From assembly GCA_031310005.1 (NCBI GenBank), contig CM062380.1:3410001-3474000 (forward strand): DNA of 64,000 bases, written 5' to 3'. This DNA is from Dactylellina haptotyla. Its lineage: Eukaryota; Ascomycota; Orbiliomycetes; Orbiliales; Orbiliaceae. Shown one piece after another: positions 45,315-56,247 of the stretch. Within the stretch, counting starts at the first letter, position 1, and the number at the start of each line of letters is the position of its first letter. Below the pieces are notes generated by a model. That model ran no database searches. It worked only from the letters and a program-made list of their open reading frames with translations, and had not been told where the DNA came from. Both the position numbers and the translations under genes were made by a program.

Positions 45315-46447
45315 TCATTGCTTAGGCTCACCCTCGAGGTGTGACTCTTGCTTCTTTCTGACAACCCTCAAGAAAAGGAAAAACAATTCCTCCGCGGTAA
45401 TTTCGCTGGATTCGATATTACTGGCAATCGCACCAACAGCTCCGGCTCCAGCGGCAGTCCCAGCCCCTCCTAATGCTACTGCCGTGATTGCTGCCGCACC
45501 AGCCGCACCACCGGCTCCGGCGCTCTGTAAAATAGCGAATAGCGACCCTGCTTCGACTAGCCCGATCGCAGACTGCCATCCGGCCGCCATAGTCCCAGCT
45601 GTAACCCCGGCTGTTCCGAAGCCGATAGCGGGCAGTATAAGCGGTACCAGTAGAGCACCCGTAACTACAATACCTCCCGCTATAGCCGTACCGATCGCGA
45701 CGTTCTTTACGATCCCGCTGATCTTCTTTGCCTTCTGCTTTGCTGCTTGCCCTAATCCGACATAAAATACCTTAGCATTATCCCTAAATTAACAAGAAAA
45801 AGGTAGAAACACTTACTCTTTGTCATCTCCACCACAAACTCCCAGCTCCAATAAGACAACATGATTCTTGTATACGGCAAGCTTTTCGCATCGCGAGGGT
45901 AATACCCGCCCTCGTACATTCTCTGCGCCTGTAATCCCGAGAATTCGGCCCACGGTTTCTCCCCCTTGAATATCTGGTAGACCAAACACCCCACTGCGAA
46001 GAATATTCTCCTGAACGTCTTCTCTTTCTCGGGTACCTCGAAGATACAAGACTCGGGGAGCCAGAAATGCGGCTCATACTCCATGACTGTACTTTCTGTG
46101 AGAAGATACTCGTCTGCGGGCTGTAGAGTGACATTGCGGCTCCCATCTACCAGGAAAATTAATGGGCGGGGTTCGGTTAGCGAGCCGTCCTGGGTCTCCA
46201 TGATCTTGATGATTTGTTGGAGAAAGTGCTCCCGGTCAGTATAGAGGACGGAGGCATGGTTGAGGCTGCTCTCCGGGGCGTCTTGGAATCTGAGACAACA
46301 GGGAAGATATTCTTTCGGTCTAGAGTCGGTGCTCTCAGATTTGGTGCTAGGAGTATATATAGTAGCGTAGTCCGGAGTAGGGGTTCCAGAGGCCTTCTCG
46401 CCCTGCGCGTCGTCGTGTTGAGGAATATATGCGCTTTTTTCTTCCAT
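45315..46447 (-). CDS. Pseudokinase-like domain fused to an ISG12/IFI6-16-like domain
   Basis: Exons 46447-45817 and 45742-45315 give 1059 nt (352 aa). The ATG at 46447 (MEEKSAYIPQHDD) was preferred over an upstream TTG. Residues ~55-210 resemble a kinase C-lobe: RPLIFLVDGSRNVTLQ, HFWLPES in place of APE, FFAVGCLVYQIFKGEKPWAE like the DxxxxG helix-F region, and RIMLSYWSWEF like the CW motif. An HRD catalytic Asp is missing, so it should be inactive. After a 74-bp intron (GTAAGT..GCAG, in phase) the protein becomes Gly/Ala-rich and hydrophobic: KNVAIGTAIAGGIVVTGALL, ILPAIGFGTAGVTAGTMAAG, WQSAIGLVEAGSLFAILQSA, the ISG12 core. The tail is charged (LFFLFLRVVRKKQESHLEGE). The ISG12-like frame has no ATG before its middle, which supports the fusion. 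Confidence 0.78.
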
Positions 46448-47379
46448 CGTGATCCGGTTTTCTATTATTAGGCGATTTTGATGTGTCGATATATCTGATG
46501 TCAACTCGAGTCAGCTCTAGTCTTGATAGATATTTTGCTTATCTGGGTATAGCTAGTATATATGCTCGCAGGGGATACAGCGCTCGCGTGATTATAGATA
46601 CCAAAGAGGAATCACCACATACAAGAAAATGTGACTCGAACTCACATATTTCGGCGAACTGCAGATTATGAAACAGTACACGGCTTATTGTCGATATGGC
46701 ACAGTCGAGCAACACAGTCACTCCGCGAGATGCGAGGAGACCTGTACTACGGTTTGCAAGGAGCGCGTGAAGGCTGATATTTGGCCGTATTTCTGCTTCC
46801 GTTGGAAGTTCGGAGGGTACTGAAAGACTTCAAACCTTGCGCGAGGTCAATATCAAGGTCAACTTGGCTGTCTTATATCGAAAAGATGTGATATCTGGCC
46901 GTCTAAAGGCGTGATAAGGCCATCTGGAGGGGTATACGTAAGGCGCTGTTTGTGGCCATGAATGTGTTTGCCTCACTTTAACCTGATCCGGGCACGGAAT
47001 ATCCGTGGCATGTTGCATTTTCTGTGTTGGTTCGCTCAAACAAGCTAGCTAGAGTCCTGGCTCTGGAGAGACCCGAATTGTGTCTTCCTGGTTCTCGGCT
47101 ACCAATTCGCCTATCGAATAATTTATGTTCCCAAAACGCAATATATTTGAGCGTCAAAAGTGGCAAAACTTGGATTATTAGTAACCCGGTCAAAACTTGA
47201 TTCTCCCTTTCATTTATTTTCGCATCATCAACATGTATAAATTGCGATGCTAAGGAGATAGTTATTATTAATACAATATTAACGTATTACAAGATAGAAA
47301 TTACTAATCTACGGAAAATATAAGTTTTCTATATAAGTTTTCTAGTAAGATGTCACGCCAAAACACTGGATTGTGTTCT
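46448..47379. other. Intergenic upstream of the pseudokinase-ISG12 gene
   Basis: 932 bp. A tRNA-like relic may lie on the minus strand near 46620-46700: a CATAA anticodon-like loop plus a hairpin ATGTGA-GTTCGAG-TCACAT, but no acceptor stem. No gene supported. Confidence 0.35.
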
Positions 47380-49533
47380 TTAGGAAGTATAGTCCGCATA
47401 AAGGGTACCGACTGAAGAGCAGCCCGATTGCACGAATCCGACATACAGCGGCTTATTATTCCCCGTGACACAAAAGTTTATCGAATGTCCGGTGGCAAGG
47501 CTAAAGGCGACGGTACCATCACTCTGGACGGACCCCAGTGTTTTCGATTGGGAGCCGGTAAAAGCCATTTTCCAAGTCCACGGTGTGTCACTAGCTGTCG
47601 TATACAGAGGGTAATATGCACTACTGCCCACCACGTAGACGATATAGTTTCCGAGAATGCGGAATTTGGCACCGTTGGAATTTTGAGTTACTTGCTGGGC
47701 ATTGAAATTGTCATCGAATGCGACCCATCTATTGTCGTTGCCGCCGGTAGGCTTATATCTGATCTTGAATGTACTGTAGGCAGTAGCGGTGGCTGTGGTG
47801 GTTATGGTAGTCGTAGAGGATATGGTTATAACAGAGAATGAAGTAACTGTTGAGACGATTGATGTCTGGCTGGCAGACTTGGTGACGATGGATGGGACAG
47901 TCTGCGTGACGGACACGTAGATCGTGGTGAGCACTGTTTCGGTGGCTGATGTTGTAGCCGTTGCAGTGACCTTGATGGTGGATACTTCTGTGTCTGTGAG
48001 GGAGAGAGTCTCGGAGATTACAGCTGTTGCTGTAGCTGTGCCCGTTTGGAACACCGTCTCTGTCGCCAGGTCAGTACTGGTTTGAGACTCTGTGACAACT
48101 TGTTGTTCTGTGATCGTTGTCAGGTCTGTTACGAGGGATGTCTCAACGGTAGTGCTAGTCTCGGTGACCGAGGTGTAATCGGTTTCGGTGTATGAGCTCG
48201 TAACAGTGGTCTCATCGGTCTGTGTTGTGTCGATAGTGAGCGTTTCCGCAGAGGTTTCCACGCTTGTACTCGTTACGGCTTCCGTAACAGTATTGCTGGC
48301 CTTCACAGTTCTATTTTCGGTCACTGTTGCTTTGACCGTCTGCGTTATCCGGGCAGTATCAGTCGCAGTCGCCGATATGGTATCAAACCTGACATCATCG
48401 GATGTAATAGTATTATCCTGCGTGATGACACTGGTGACCGTCTGCGTAATAGCATCGATTGGCAACGTCAAGCAATTACAGGCGCTAGATATGCGAGAAG
48501 GAGGATACGTTCCGACTTGAACAGATATAGGAGTATTGCCTCTCTTCCTAAGCGGCGCTGTTATAGGGCTGGTTACAGTTGTCGAGATGGTTTTAACGCT
48601 AGTGAAAACATTTGTAGTGGTTGTGGTACCGGTCGTATAAGTAACAGTAGTCAGGATGACGGTGGTCCAAGTGGTTGTGATCTCAGTGACACTCGTAGTT
48701 TTTGATGAAGTGGCAGTCTGAGTGACAGTATTGCTGATTGTCTTTGTTTCCGTAGCGTCAGTCTTTGTCAGCGAGGAGGTAATAGTAGCGATATCTGTCT
48801 CAGTTGCTGTCGAGGTGATGGTGTTGGTAATAGTATTCAGGTTGGTCTCGGTTGCAGTCTGAGAGACGACTTGAACGTCCGTTTCAGTTGATGTCTGTGT
48901 CTCCGTATCTGTTAAGGACTGAATCACAACCTCGACCACGGTTGCCGGTACGGTGACAGTGATAAAGATTACAGTCGTGGAAACAGCGGACACCACACTT
49001 GTTCGCACCGCAGTACCTGTTTTCGTAATGGTAGCGGTTGCAGTGGTCGCGTAGACGTGGGTTGTGACCTGAGTCTCATAAAACGTCTCGGTCTCTGTGA
49101 TATAGTCGGTGTTCGTTTCGGTATCCGTGGCCGTATCTGTGGCAGTCTGCGTGATGGTGTAGGTCTGAGACACATCAGATACGACCTCAAGAACCAACGT
49201 CGTCGTTTGCGTGCTATTGTTTACACTGTCAACATACTACCGAATATTAGAAAAAATCTTTTTTAGGAGGTCCTACACTATTGGATAGATGGTGGTATAT
49301 ATCGTATTCGGCGGACGGCTCAAATACGTCTGACAGAAGGGAATTGCATTGGGCAGGTTGGTTGGCGTTCTGAGAATACGGAGAAGATTGTCTGCGCTAC
49401 AGCCGTCTGTTCGCTTGGCCAAATCCATTTCCTCAAGTACTTGGTATGCCGGGTTCTGGGAGAAACCCATAGGGATTGGCAAAGCCGATGCCGTAATGGC
49501 AAGCAGCCCGATCCGAAGAATGATGGACAGCAT
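47380..49533 (-). CDS. Secreted Thr-rich mucin/adhesin-like protein
   Basis: Exons 49533-49277 and 49225-47380 give 700 aa. Exon 1 has a signal peptide (MLSIILRIGLLAITASALPI) and a Cys-containing head (DGCSADNLLRILRT; PNAIPFCQTYLSRPP). Residues ~90-560 are almost only Thr, Val, Ser, Glu, Asp, Ala and Ile in TxT/TET-type patterns (TATDTATDTETNTDYITETE), expected to be heavily O-glycosylated. A globular C-terminal domain follows: FKIRYKPTGGNDNRWVAFDD, FRILGNYIVYVVGSSAYYPL, HSINFCVTGNNKPLYVGFVQ. The head and C-terminus resemble the DUF7908-type proteins of filamentous ascomycetes. No GPI signal is seen, as the protein ends LYADYTS. The second exon opens without ATG, so the splice (GTAGGA..GACAG, in phase) is needed. 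Confidence 0.85.
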
Positions 49534-50842
49534 TTAGGCGAGCTCAGATATATAATACAAGAAATATGCGGGGATATATAACGAGGTTATATTACTGGGC
49601 CGATTTAGGTTGACAATCACTTCCATCTTGGGTGAATAGGCTCTAAGGTTCGCCATTTATACAGTTCGAGCAATTGGTATTCAAGGCCTCTTTCTCTGTA
49701 ATTAATTAGGTTCTCCGCGGCTTGAGAAATTCAGCTGAACAATTGAAATCTTTATTCACCAGGCGCGAGCCCAAAGACCAGCCGTGAATGTGATAATAGC
49801 TGCAGTCGCCGTCCGTGAACAACACGCCACAAAGATCTAAAAAGTGTTTTCTAGCCCGCATTTTCGCCGGTGTTGAATTTCCTCAAGACGCCATATCCAA
49901 ATTTGTCGAACCCATGACAAATGCATAGATTCTAATTGGTCACGGAACTAGCCGGTTCGCTATTGTCAAAGGAAGCTGAAGGCCTTCTCCAGAAATTTAC
50001 TGGGCCTAGCTAATGAGTAGTCAGGTTGGGCAATCCGCCGGGGCCGCGGGGGTCTATCCAAATATTCCTAGCTAGAGTTTTGTGTTTCTCTCTATGCGTT
50101 GCAATATGTTACACATCTGATGACCCTGGACTATATTCAGTGTGTTGTCAACTGTATTTCGACTGAAGAAAGCGTCGTGTGCTTGTGTGCACCGATGTTT
50201 AATATCATATCGTGATATATAACTATAAAAGGGGGGTTACGGATTGTCAATTTACCAAGGAATCCGTCTCCCAAAGACTTCAGCCGGTTCACATCAAAGG
50301 TCTGAGAAGTAAATTTACTGTTCTTAGCTTTGTGAAGCCGGCGGCGTTCTAGAACCTCAGGAGCCTATTCCCAATGCAACATTAACGCGCCTTTTATTAA
50401 AGCTTGTAAGGCTTAAAAACGAAAAAACCCCGGTGGGCGCAAGGCTGTATGATTTCCAGGTCCACCATTCGAGATTTCTTCGCATTTCCGGAGTTCCTGC
50501 GAGCGGCTGAAGCTCCGGCCGCGTAGACCCCTGGACGTATATTTTATTATTGCGGTTCGCTTTCAGTTACCCTACGGATTGACCAAACTCCAAAGCCCTT
50601 GCATTTCACCCGACTTGCAATCGTAGAATCTCCAGCACGAAGTTAGCTACGTCAGCTAAGGCCGCCCTCACTGATCCCCACCCGGTCTTTGGGCCGAGAT
50701 TGTGTCGTTTGCTGGTAGCCAGAGCAAGTCCAACGCATAGTCGCAGGATACAAGGCCACGGGTCCAAGCGTGGTTCGACAGTTCTCATAAACGTTCAACC
50801 TTATAGCCTTGTCAACGGCGTATAGACCAAATTCATTTCAAC
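49534..50842. other. 1.3-kb intergenic, may contain the missing 5' exon of the SH3 gene
   Basis: Promoter of the adhesin-like gene on the left. TATAAAAG at 50224-50231 on the plus strand is a likely TATA element for the SH3 gene. I searched for an ATG exon that joins the SH3 frame and found no decisive one; an acceptor at 50806 (CTTATAG) is in phase with it. Confidence 0.4.
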
Positions 50843-52825
50843 GTGATTTTCCGCAATAAGGTTTCAAGAAGAGGTCCAGGAACTAAACTAGCGGGATGGA
50901 GTCGCAAGACAAAAGAGACATTGAAAACCACCTTTGGACGCGAGAAAATACCCGAAAGCGAGAAGCTTACCGAATGGGGGGAACCGGCCAATTTCGCACC
51001 CACGCGAACACGCCCAGATCAAGGACGATTCGCCAACGTCCTCACCCCTGCTGTGGAAACAGCACACCGGTCTCGGCGTGGGTCATCGAGCTCAAGAGCG
51101 TCGAAAGGTACGAGAGAATCCACTGGGCGAGGTCTCCCATCGATAAATTTAGAGACCGCATCAACAGGCACCCGAACGCGCAAGACAGAGAATCATACGA
51201 AGGAGGCACCTACACGTGAGACCGAGTTCTTTGAGGGAAGGTCATCAGAAGACCACCACAACGACACAATTTCCTCAGGGACAAGCAGCATCCGCAGTTC
51301 TTCAACCTATTCTGGATCATTTCATCAGAAAAATCCATCACGCCGGCTTGATTGCGACGGCACAGATACCCCGAACCAAGATTACAGCCCATATTCATCC
51401 CCTCATACCCCCCAGGGATCTCACATAGATAGTTCACCACCTTACCGCCGTGGAAGCTTTGGCCCCAGCGCTACTAATCTACCCACTACAGGATTTGACA
51501 GGCGTGGAGAATACCTCCCTCCTTCACACCAAGATGGAGAATTCGGGTATACCAAACGCAGCTCACGCCCTAGTGAAGAAGCCGGTCTCTCATCAAAGCA
51601 CGAAAAGGAATACCCACCATCGCTGGACAGATTGTCCATTGTAAGCTCCTCGAGCGATAGCCCATGTGTAAAACCCATACAGTTCAATTCCAACGAGGAA
51701 ACCGACTCAGATTCCGGTGAGTTTCTTGCTAAGGACTTGTCCAAGAAACGATACCTCTTTCATATGAAATGCTGGGACGATGCTATAAAGGCAGACCAAT
51801 ATGGCTCGCTGGCCGAGCACACAGAGGTACTCGCAAATAACAAACTCGTCCAGGTAGAACGAAGCCGGGACATCGTAGCATCCACGCCTTTAATAATAGA
51901 GCTTACCAAAGGGAAAGTGGATGCCGTGTTAACACAGTTGGAACATCTTCGCGCCGCCGAAAAGCACACTTTCGACAGCTTTTACTTGATAAAAACGATC
52001 GCTCTGATCAACAGTGGAAACCATGAAGCCGCAAAAAGAGCTTGCAATCGGCTGATTAGGCGCGCACGAGACCAGAATCAGCCCACCCGCTTGGCAATAG
52101 GATTTTATATTATGACGCATATTCTTAAAGCTATGGGTAAAACCATAGACGCCTCGTGGTTTAAGGATCAATGGGACCTGAAATCGAAAAATGGGGAAAC
52201 CATCAACGATTTGCCAGAAATGCGCTGGCTGAAATACTGTCTGTTCATAATTCACGGCAGGGACGAAAATGGTCTCAATGGTACCGAGCGAGCGAAGGCG
52301 ACGAAAAAGTCCTTAGAGAAGAAATCGGAACCACTCACTAATAAGACTGCTGCTAAAGTATGCTACGTCAAAGCTTTGGAGGATCACTTCCTCATCAATG
52401 ACAGTGAGAGAGATAACTACTACTGGCCCAAAGACTCGCCACGAAGCTATAAGCTGAGCCCCAACAAATTGAGATTTAGAAAAGGCAGTATCGTTAAGAT
52501 GGTTGGGCCGGCAAACCGAGTGGGCTGGTGGAAAGGGACTTTGATTTTTTCGTGCAAAAATGAAAGGCTCAAATGGAAGCGTCCGGTATCTGGCAAGGAC
52601 GCAACAAGGAGTCGCTTACCCATCTTCCCCCTTTCAAAAGTGACGAAACTTTTTCAAGTTCGGGCATTAAACTCTCGTAAAGCTGAGGCGGACGGCGAAT
52701 TGGCTTTAAAGAAGGGCGACATTATTAACGCAATTGAGCCGGTAGGGGATGGGCTTTGGTGGAAAGGCTTTATAGATGAACGGATTGGTATCTTCCCCTT
52801 AAGTGAAACATCGAAATTTCCATGA
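50807..52825 (+). CDS. Double SH3-domain protein with disordered N-terminus, 5' exon missing from model
   Basis: The open frame from 50807 to the stop at 52825 encodes ~672 aa. The first ~300 residues are Ser/Arg/Pro-rich and disordered (HRSRRGSSSSRASKGTREST). A helical region follows (LFHMKCWDDAIKADQYGSLA; FDSFYLIKTIALINSGNHEA; AIGFYIMTHILKAMGKTIDA), with TPR- or Sel1-like spacing. The C-terminus holds two SH3-like domains: LRFRKGSIVKMVGPANRVGW, WKG.. with an insertion, and FQVRALNSRKAEADGELALK, KGDIINAIEPVGDGLWWKGF, IGIFPLSETSKFP. The frame has no ATG before residue ~315, where MKCWDD occurs inside the helical region. I therefore expect an upstream exon, most likely spliced to 50807. Role unknown; such layouts suit scaffolds. 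Confidence 0.65.
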   Translation, partial: PCQRRIDQIHFNVIFRNKVSRRGPGTKLAGWSRKTKETLKTTFGREKIPESEKLTEWGEPANFAPTRTRPDQGRFANVLTPAVETAHRSRRGSSSSRASKGTRESTGRGLPSINLETASTGTRTRKTENHTKEAPTRETEFFEGRSSEDHHNDTISSGTSSIRSSSTYSGSFHQKNPSRRLDCDGTDTPNQDYSPYSSPHTPQGSHIDSSPPYRRGSFGPSATNLPTTGFDRRGEYLPPSHQDGEFGYTKRSSRPSEEAGLSSKHEKEYPPSLDRLSIVSSSSDSPCVKPIQFNSNEETDSDSGEFLAKDLSKKRYLFHMKCWDDAIKADQYGSLAEHTEVLANNKLVQVERSRDIVASTPLIIELTKGKVDAVLTQLEHLRAAEKHTFDSFYLIKTIALINSGNHEAAKRACNRLIRRARDQNQPTRLAIGFYIMTHILKAMGKTIDASWFKDQWDLKSKNGETINDLPEMRWLKYCLFIIHGRDENGLNGTERAKATKKSLEKKSEPLTNKTAAKVCYVKALEDHFLINDSERDNYYWPKDSPRSYKLSPNKLRFRKGSIVKMVGPANRVGWWKGTLIFSCKNERLKWKRPVSGKDATRSRLPIFPLSKVTKLFQVRALNSRKAEADGELALKKGDIINAIEPVGDGLWWKGFIDERIGIFPLSETSKFP

Positions 52826-52998
52826 AATTTCTTTCCTACTACTCTTAATTCTATTAACAGTTTAACAAGTTAATACACCTATGTATTTACAATTACTTGA
52901 ACTCAGTGGCATTGGTATGCTTGCATAGCCTCCTATGATTGTAAATCAGGCTCTCGCCAAGAAGACCAACCTTCGTTTAGTAAGCAAGAGACTCCAGT

Positions 52999-53923
52999 TT
53001 ATACATCGCTCTCTTCTGACCTAACGGTTCGCCGAGTAGCGACCCTATCCGATGCACTTGGAGTTCTGAATACCGAAGTGGAAGATGGCAAATCGTGCAT
53101 CACAACCGTGTGATCTCTCCCTTCAGGATTACCGGCGGTATTATCTCCAAAAATTTTCTTTTCCACCCATCTCCGCAGCCACGGTTTCAAGTTAAACCAC
53201 CCTCCACATGCCATAACTCCAATCCACAATACTAGCTCGCTCCCGTATATAACCATCCCGAGCACATCCAAATGCTTCTCGAAGAAAATTGAGATCAAAC
53301 TTGTTAGATCCCCAAGGGCATCGATAAACACAAAGATAAAACTGATCCCTCTAACAGTTTTGTGCTTATATATATCCCAGTAATGGGTCAGCACTCCCAA
53401 AGATAGAAATACAGCCGAAAGAACCGCCATCAAAGTCAACGGCCATTGTAAACCATCGCGCTTCGGGATCCTCAACGCAAATATCAATCCGACCTCGACG
53501 CCTCCTAGCACTGCGCCAATGGCGGAGGTTACAACCAGGCACCTCTTTAAACCCCATTTGGAGCCGTAGTATTGGCACTGTGCCCATGTCACCAAACTTA
53601 AGAAAGTTAAAATCTGAGGCTGGATCTGTAGTGCAATATTGAAGCCGCTGACGATGTTATAAATCCCTAGTGGAATACCCGCGAAAGCCCACAGGAGCAT
53701 CATTGACGGCTGAAGACCCGTGGTGTGATGCCGCCGGTAGTTTATGATTATCTGCGGGATGAGTTGGACCGACCAGCAAATCTGTACTGGGTAGTCAGCG
53801 CTGCAACTTGTATGGGATAGATCTAGATATATCCGGGTGCAGGCATAAACTCTTGCTTGGGCAAATTGCTTCACTTACCGCGCCGGTGGTACCAAGCACA
53901 TTTGCTGCGATCGGGTTATCCAT
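52999..53923 (-). CDS. PQ-loop repeat membrane transporter
   Basis: Exons 53923-53879 and 53781-52999 give 275 aa. The short first exon is MDNPIAANVLGTTGA. Exon 2 starts ICWSVQLIPQIIINYRRHHT, the first PQ-loop (LIPQ, followed by TGLQPSMMLLWAFAGIPLGI). A second region near HYWDIYKHKTVRGISFIFVF holds the degenerate second loop. I count about seven hydrophobic segments, the PQ-loop (MtN3/SWEET-like) arrangement, followed by a ~60-residue hydrophilic tail. Such proteins export cationic amino acids from the vacuole or lysosome, or act in membranes of unknown cargo. The substrate is not readable here. The ORF without exon 1 would start with sequence lacking family similarity, which supports the splice. 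Confidence 0.88.
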
Positions 53924-54818
53924 CTAGACCCGGTTCCTAAACTATACAGGTCTAAGATTAGATACACAAGAAATATTTTGTCCCTTTACGAATATATTTG
54001 ATGTGACTCTGAAAACCCAAGCGCTCTGATTTGGTGTCGTGATTGACCGATATCGCGATCGATAAGCGACAAGCAGGTTTAACGTTTTTGGAGCCAAGTT
54101 AGCTAGCTAAAACTTGGCTGCATTGTTGTAAAATGGGAGCTTAGTTGCGTTGTGGTAGCGGTTAAGTCCACCCACGAAATCGATCTTCCGGCCAAAGAAC
54201 ATTGAGAATCCAAAGTTTTCGATCCAATTGCATGGATTGTATTGATCGTCTGGAAGCCCGAAAATAATCTGTATATTATCGCGGCCATCTATATTTAAAG
54301 CAAACCTACTACTTAGCAATTAATTCAGTTTGAAGAAACATATTAAACGCATAACTAGTACAAAGCTGCTTACAAGCTGGCACAACACTGCCCATGAGAA
54401 AAATTCGACTCTACCTGTATTTATTTTGAAGATTCGAATGGCGATAAGCCGCAAGCTATGTCACATTAAGTTTGTACCTTAGTACTATAGTCCGTACCCG
54501 GAATCTCGCCACGAGGCTTCAACTCTACATTTGCCGAAACATACGACCCTTTGCGTCGATATTTAGCGCAATTGTAGATAGATGGCAAATTTTGACCTTT
54601 TCATGCTAGTTAGTGCAATATAAATTCCCTTTCGTTATTCTCTCAAATATATTCAAACCACCGCCTTAATATGCGAACATCTTCAATCACGCGAATTCAC
54701 AGGACCTTTTCGGCCCGTAGCCATGTGTTCGATAGGAGGCTCTGGATTTCCTCGTGTGGTTCAATAGTTGGGATCGACGTAACGCGACGCCCATATGCAC
54801 AGCTGAGGGCACAAAACT
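53924..54818. other. Divergent intergenic, PQ-loop gene and secreted protein
   Basis: 895 bp between two outward-facing genes. A clustered CGATATCGCGATCGAT near 54048 forms overlapping GATC/CGAT palindromes. A plus-strand frame from 54671 overlaps the next gene's start in another phase and is not supported. Confidence 0.4.
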
Positions 54819-55817
54819 ATGAGGCTCAGGACCCCTCCGGGCGGCAATGGCCTTGCCTCAATTGTACACCTCCTCTTCTCCGCTCTCTTCCACCTGATCC
54901 CGGCATCTCACGGCACCGAGTTATACACCCTACCCATCAACCCGTACTGGACCGATTTTCTCCGTGTGGAAATCCGAACTCTCGCACAAATCGGCAGTGA
55001 AGTAGACGAGATCAAAATCCGAAAATCAATCCAATGTCCTATCGGTGGAACGGACGAAAGCGCCGTGCTCGCGCCGAATTGGACGAAATCCCTAACGTTC
55101 TACCTCCGAGTTCTCATCTTATCTTTCAGATCTTTCGAAGAAGCGATAGAAAAGATGAAATCTAAAGATACAGCGGTTGCCACCGGGAAATTGCAGAAGT
55201 TCGGATTCCACAAGGTGGAGTCCGCACAGGCGATGGCGAAAGGATTTTACAGTCTGATTGATAAATTCTTAAACGCGCGGAGGTCATTTCAGGTACTCGA
55301 TGAAGAATTGAGTATAGTACCCGGTCAAAATATGCCCAGGGTGGTAAACCCGATGCGAAATCTGCGCCAGCTAGCGTTGTTAATCGAAGGTGCGATTGTG
55401 AATGAGGAGGAACCGGAACTGGAAATCGAACCCAACGGTCGGCAAAATTTTATTAAAATATTCGAAAGGGGGTATAACGAAACAGCTACTGTTGCTGAAG
55501 CTGCGATTCGAGCGTCGACTCTTCTGAATAACTTTATGCATGATAAAGAGGCGTTCGTAGATTTGATTTCAGCGCCGAATCCGGATGAGGGCCGAGAGAA
55601 TGAGAATGATCAATATGATGAAGCAAGGCCGTGGACTATACCGGGGATCTTTGAGCGTATTGCAGACTTCGCACACTGTTGGGAAGAGCCGCTGTTCAGT
55701 ATTTATGATCTGACGATGAATCAGCTAGGCCCTCTGCCTGACCCGAGTCCGCCTAAATGGGTGTGGAAGATGGAGGGAGAAGAGGATGTTTCTATATCGA
55801 GCGACGACGACATATAG
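54819..55817 (+). CDS. Hypothetical protein with a hydrophobic N-terminus (possibly secreted)
   Basis: A single exon of 332 aa, starting MRLRTPPGGNGLASIVHLLF. Residues ~12-31 (LASIVHLLFSALFHLIPASH) look like a signal peptide with cleavage near SHG, giving a mature start TELYTLPINPYWTDF. The remainder is mostly helical and soluble (VEIRTLAQIGSEVDEIKIRK; FRSFEEAIEKMKSKDTAVAT; GRQNFIKIFERGYNETATVA), with an acidic end (MEGEEDVSISSDDDI). No family is recognised and there are few Cys, so it is not a classic small effector. An intronless frame of this length with typical amino-acid composition is likely to be real. Confidence 0.68.
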   Translation: MRLRTPPGGNGLASIVHLLFSALFHLIPASHGTELYTLPINPYWTDFLRVEIRTLAQIGSEVDEIKIRKSIQCPIGGTDESAVLAPNWTKSLTFYLRVLILSFRSFEEAIEKMKSKDTAVATGKLQKFGFHKVESAQAMAKGFYSLIDKFLNARRSFQVLDEELSIVPGQNMPRVVNPMRNLRQLALLIEGAIVNEEEPELEIEPNGRQNFIKIFERGYNETATVAEAAIRASTLLNNFMHDKEAFVDLISAPNPDEGRENENDQYDEARPWTIPGIFERIADFAHCWEEPLFSIYDLTMNQLGPLPDPSPPKWVWKMEGEEDVSISSDDDI

Positions 55818-56247
55818 TCTAGAATTTGAGATCATGTAGCACCTTAACGCCAATAACGTCTGAATATCTTGGTATCATAATACATGTTTACGCATAGTAT
55901 CACAAAATTTGCAAAAGCCATAATCGTCTGCTGGTTACGAGACTGAATCGTCTGCACGGCGTGAAAATACCACGCACGAATGTGTTGCCACCGTGAAAAC
56001 CGTTTTGTTGGACCTTCGCGACACCAAAACCTAGCTCATAGCTAAATTCCAAGCCGCAGATTCCCCATCCTTAACAGTCAAACTCCAACCTCGAATCCAA
56101 AGTCACCCTCTCGGAGCCCGATCCCACGGTATCCCGCTCATCATCAATCGCCGCTTCTCTCTTCACACACACCCGTGGAGAGAGCGTCCACGCCAGTTCC
56201 CCACACCTACATCACTCGGTGACCACGTTCACCACACATTACTCACA
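55818..56247. promoter_or_regulatory. Promoter region of LSM4
   Basis: 430 bp of intergenic sequence, C-rich towards the LSM4 start. No TATA box is obvious and no gene is seen. Confidence 0.35.

Noticed and set aside
45743-45816. Using the nearest acceptor (TTTAG at 45784) to join the pseudokinase and ISG12-like exons
   Set aside because: It would leave a 33-bp intron and the wrong phase; the GCAG acceptor at 45743 gives 74 bp and the right phase.
46620-46700. tRNA-Met-like sequence on the minus strand
   Set aside because: A CATAA loop and a T-arm-like hairpin are present, but no matching acceptor stem or proper D-arm; at best a relic.
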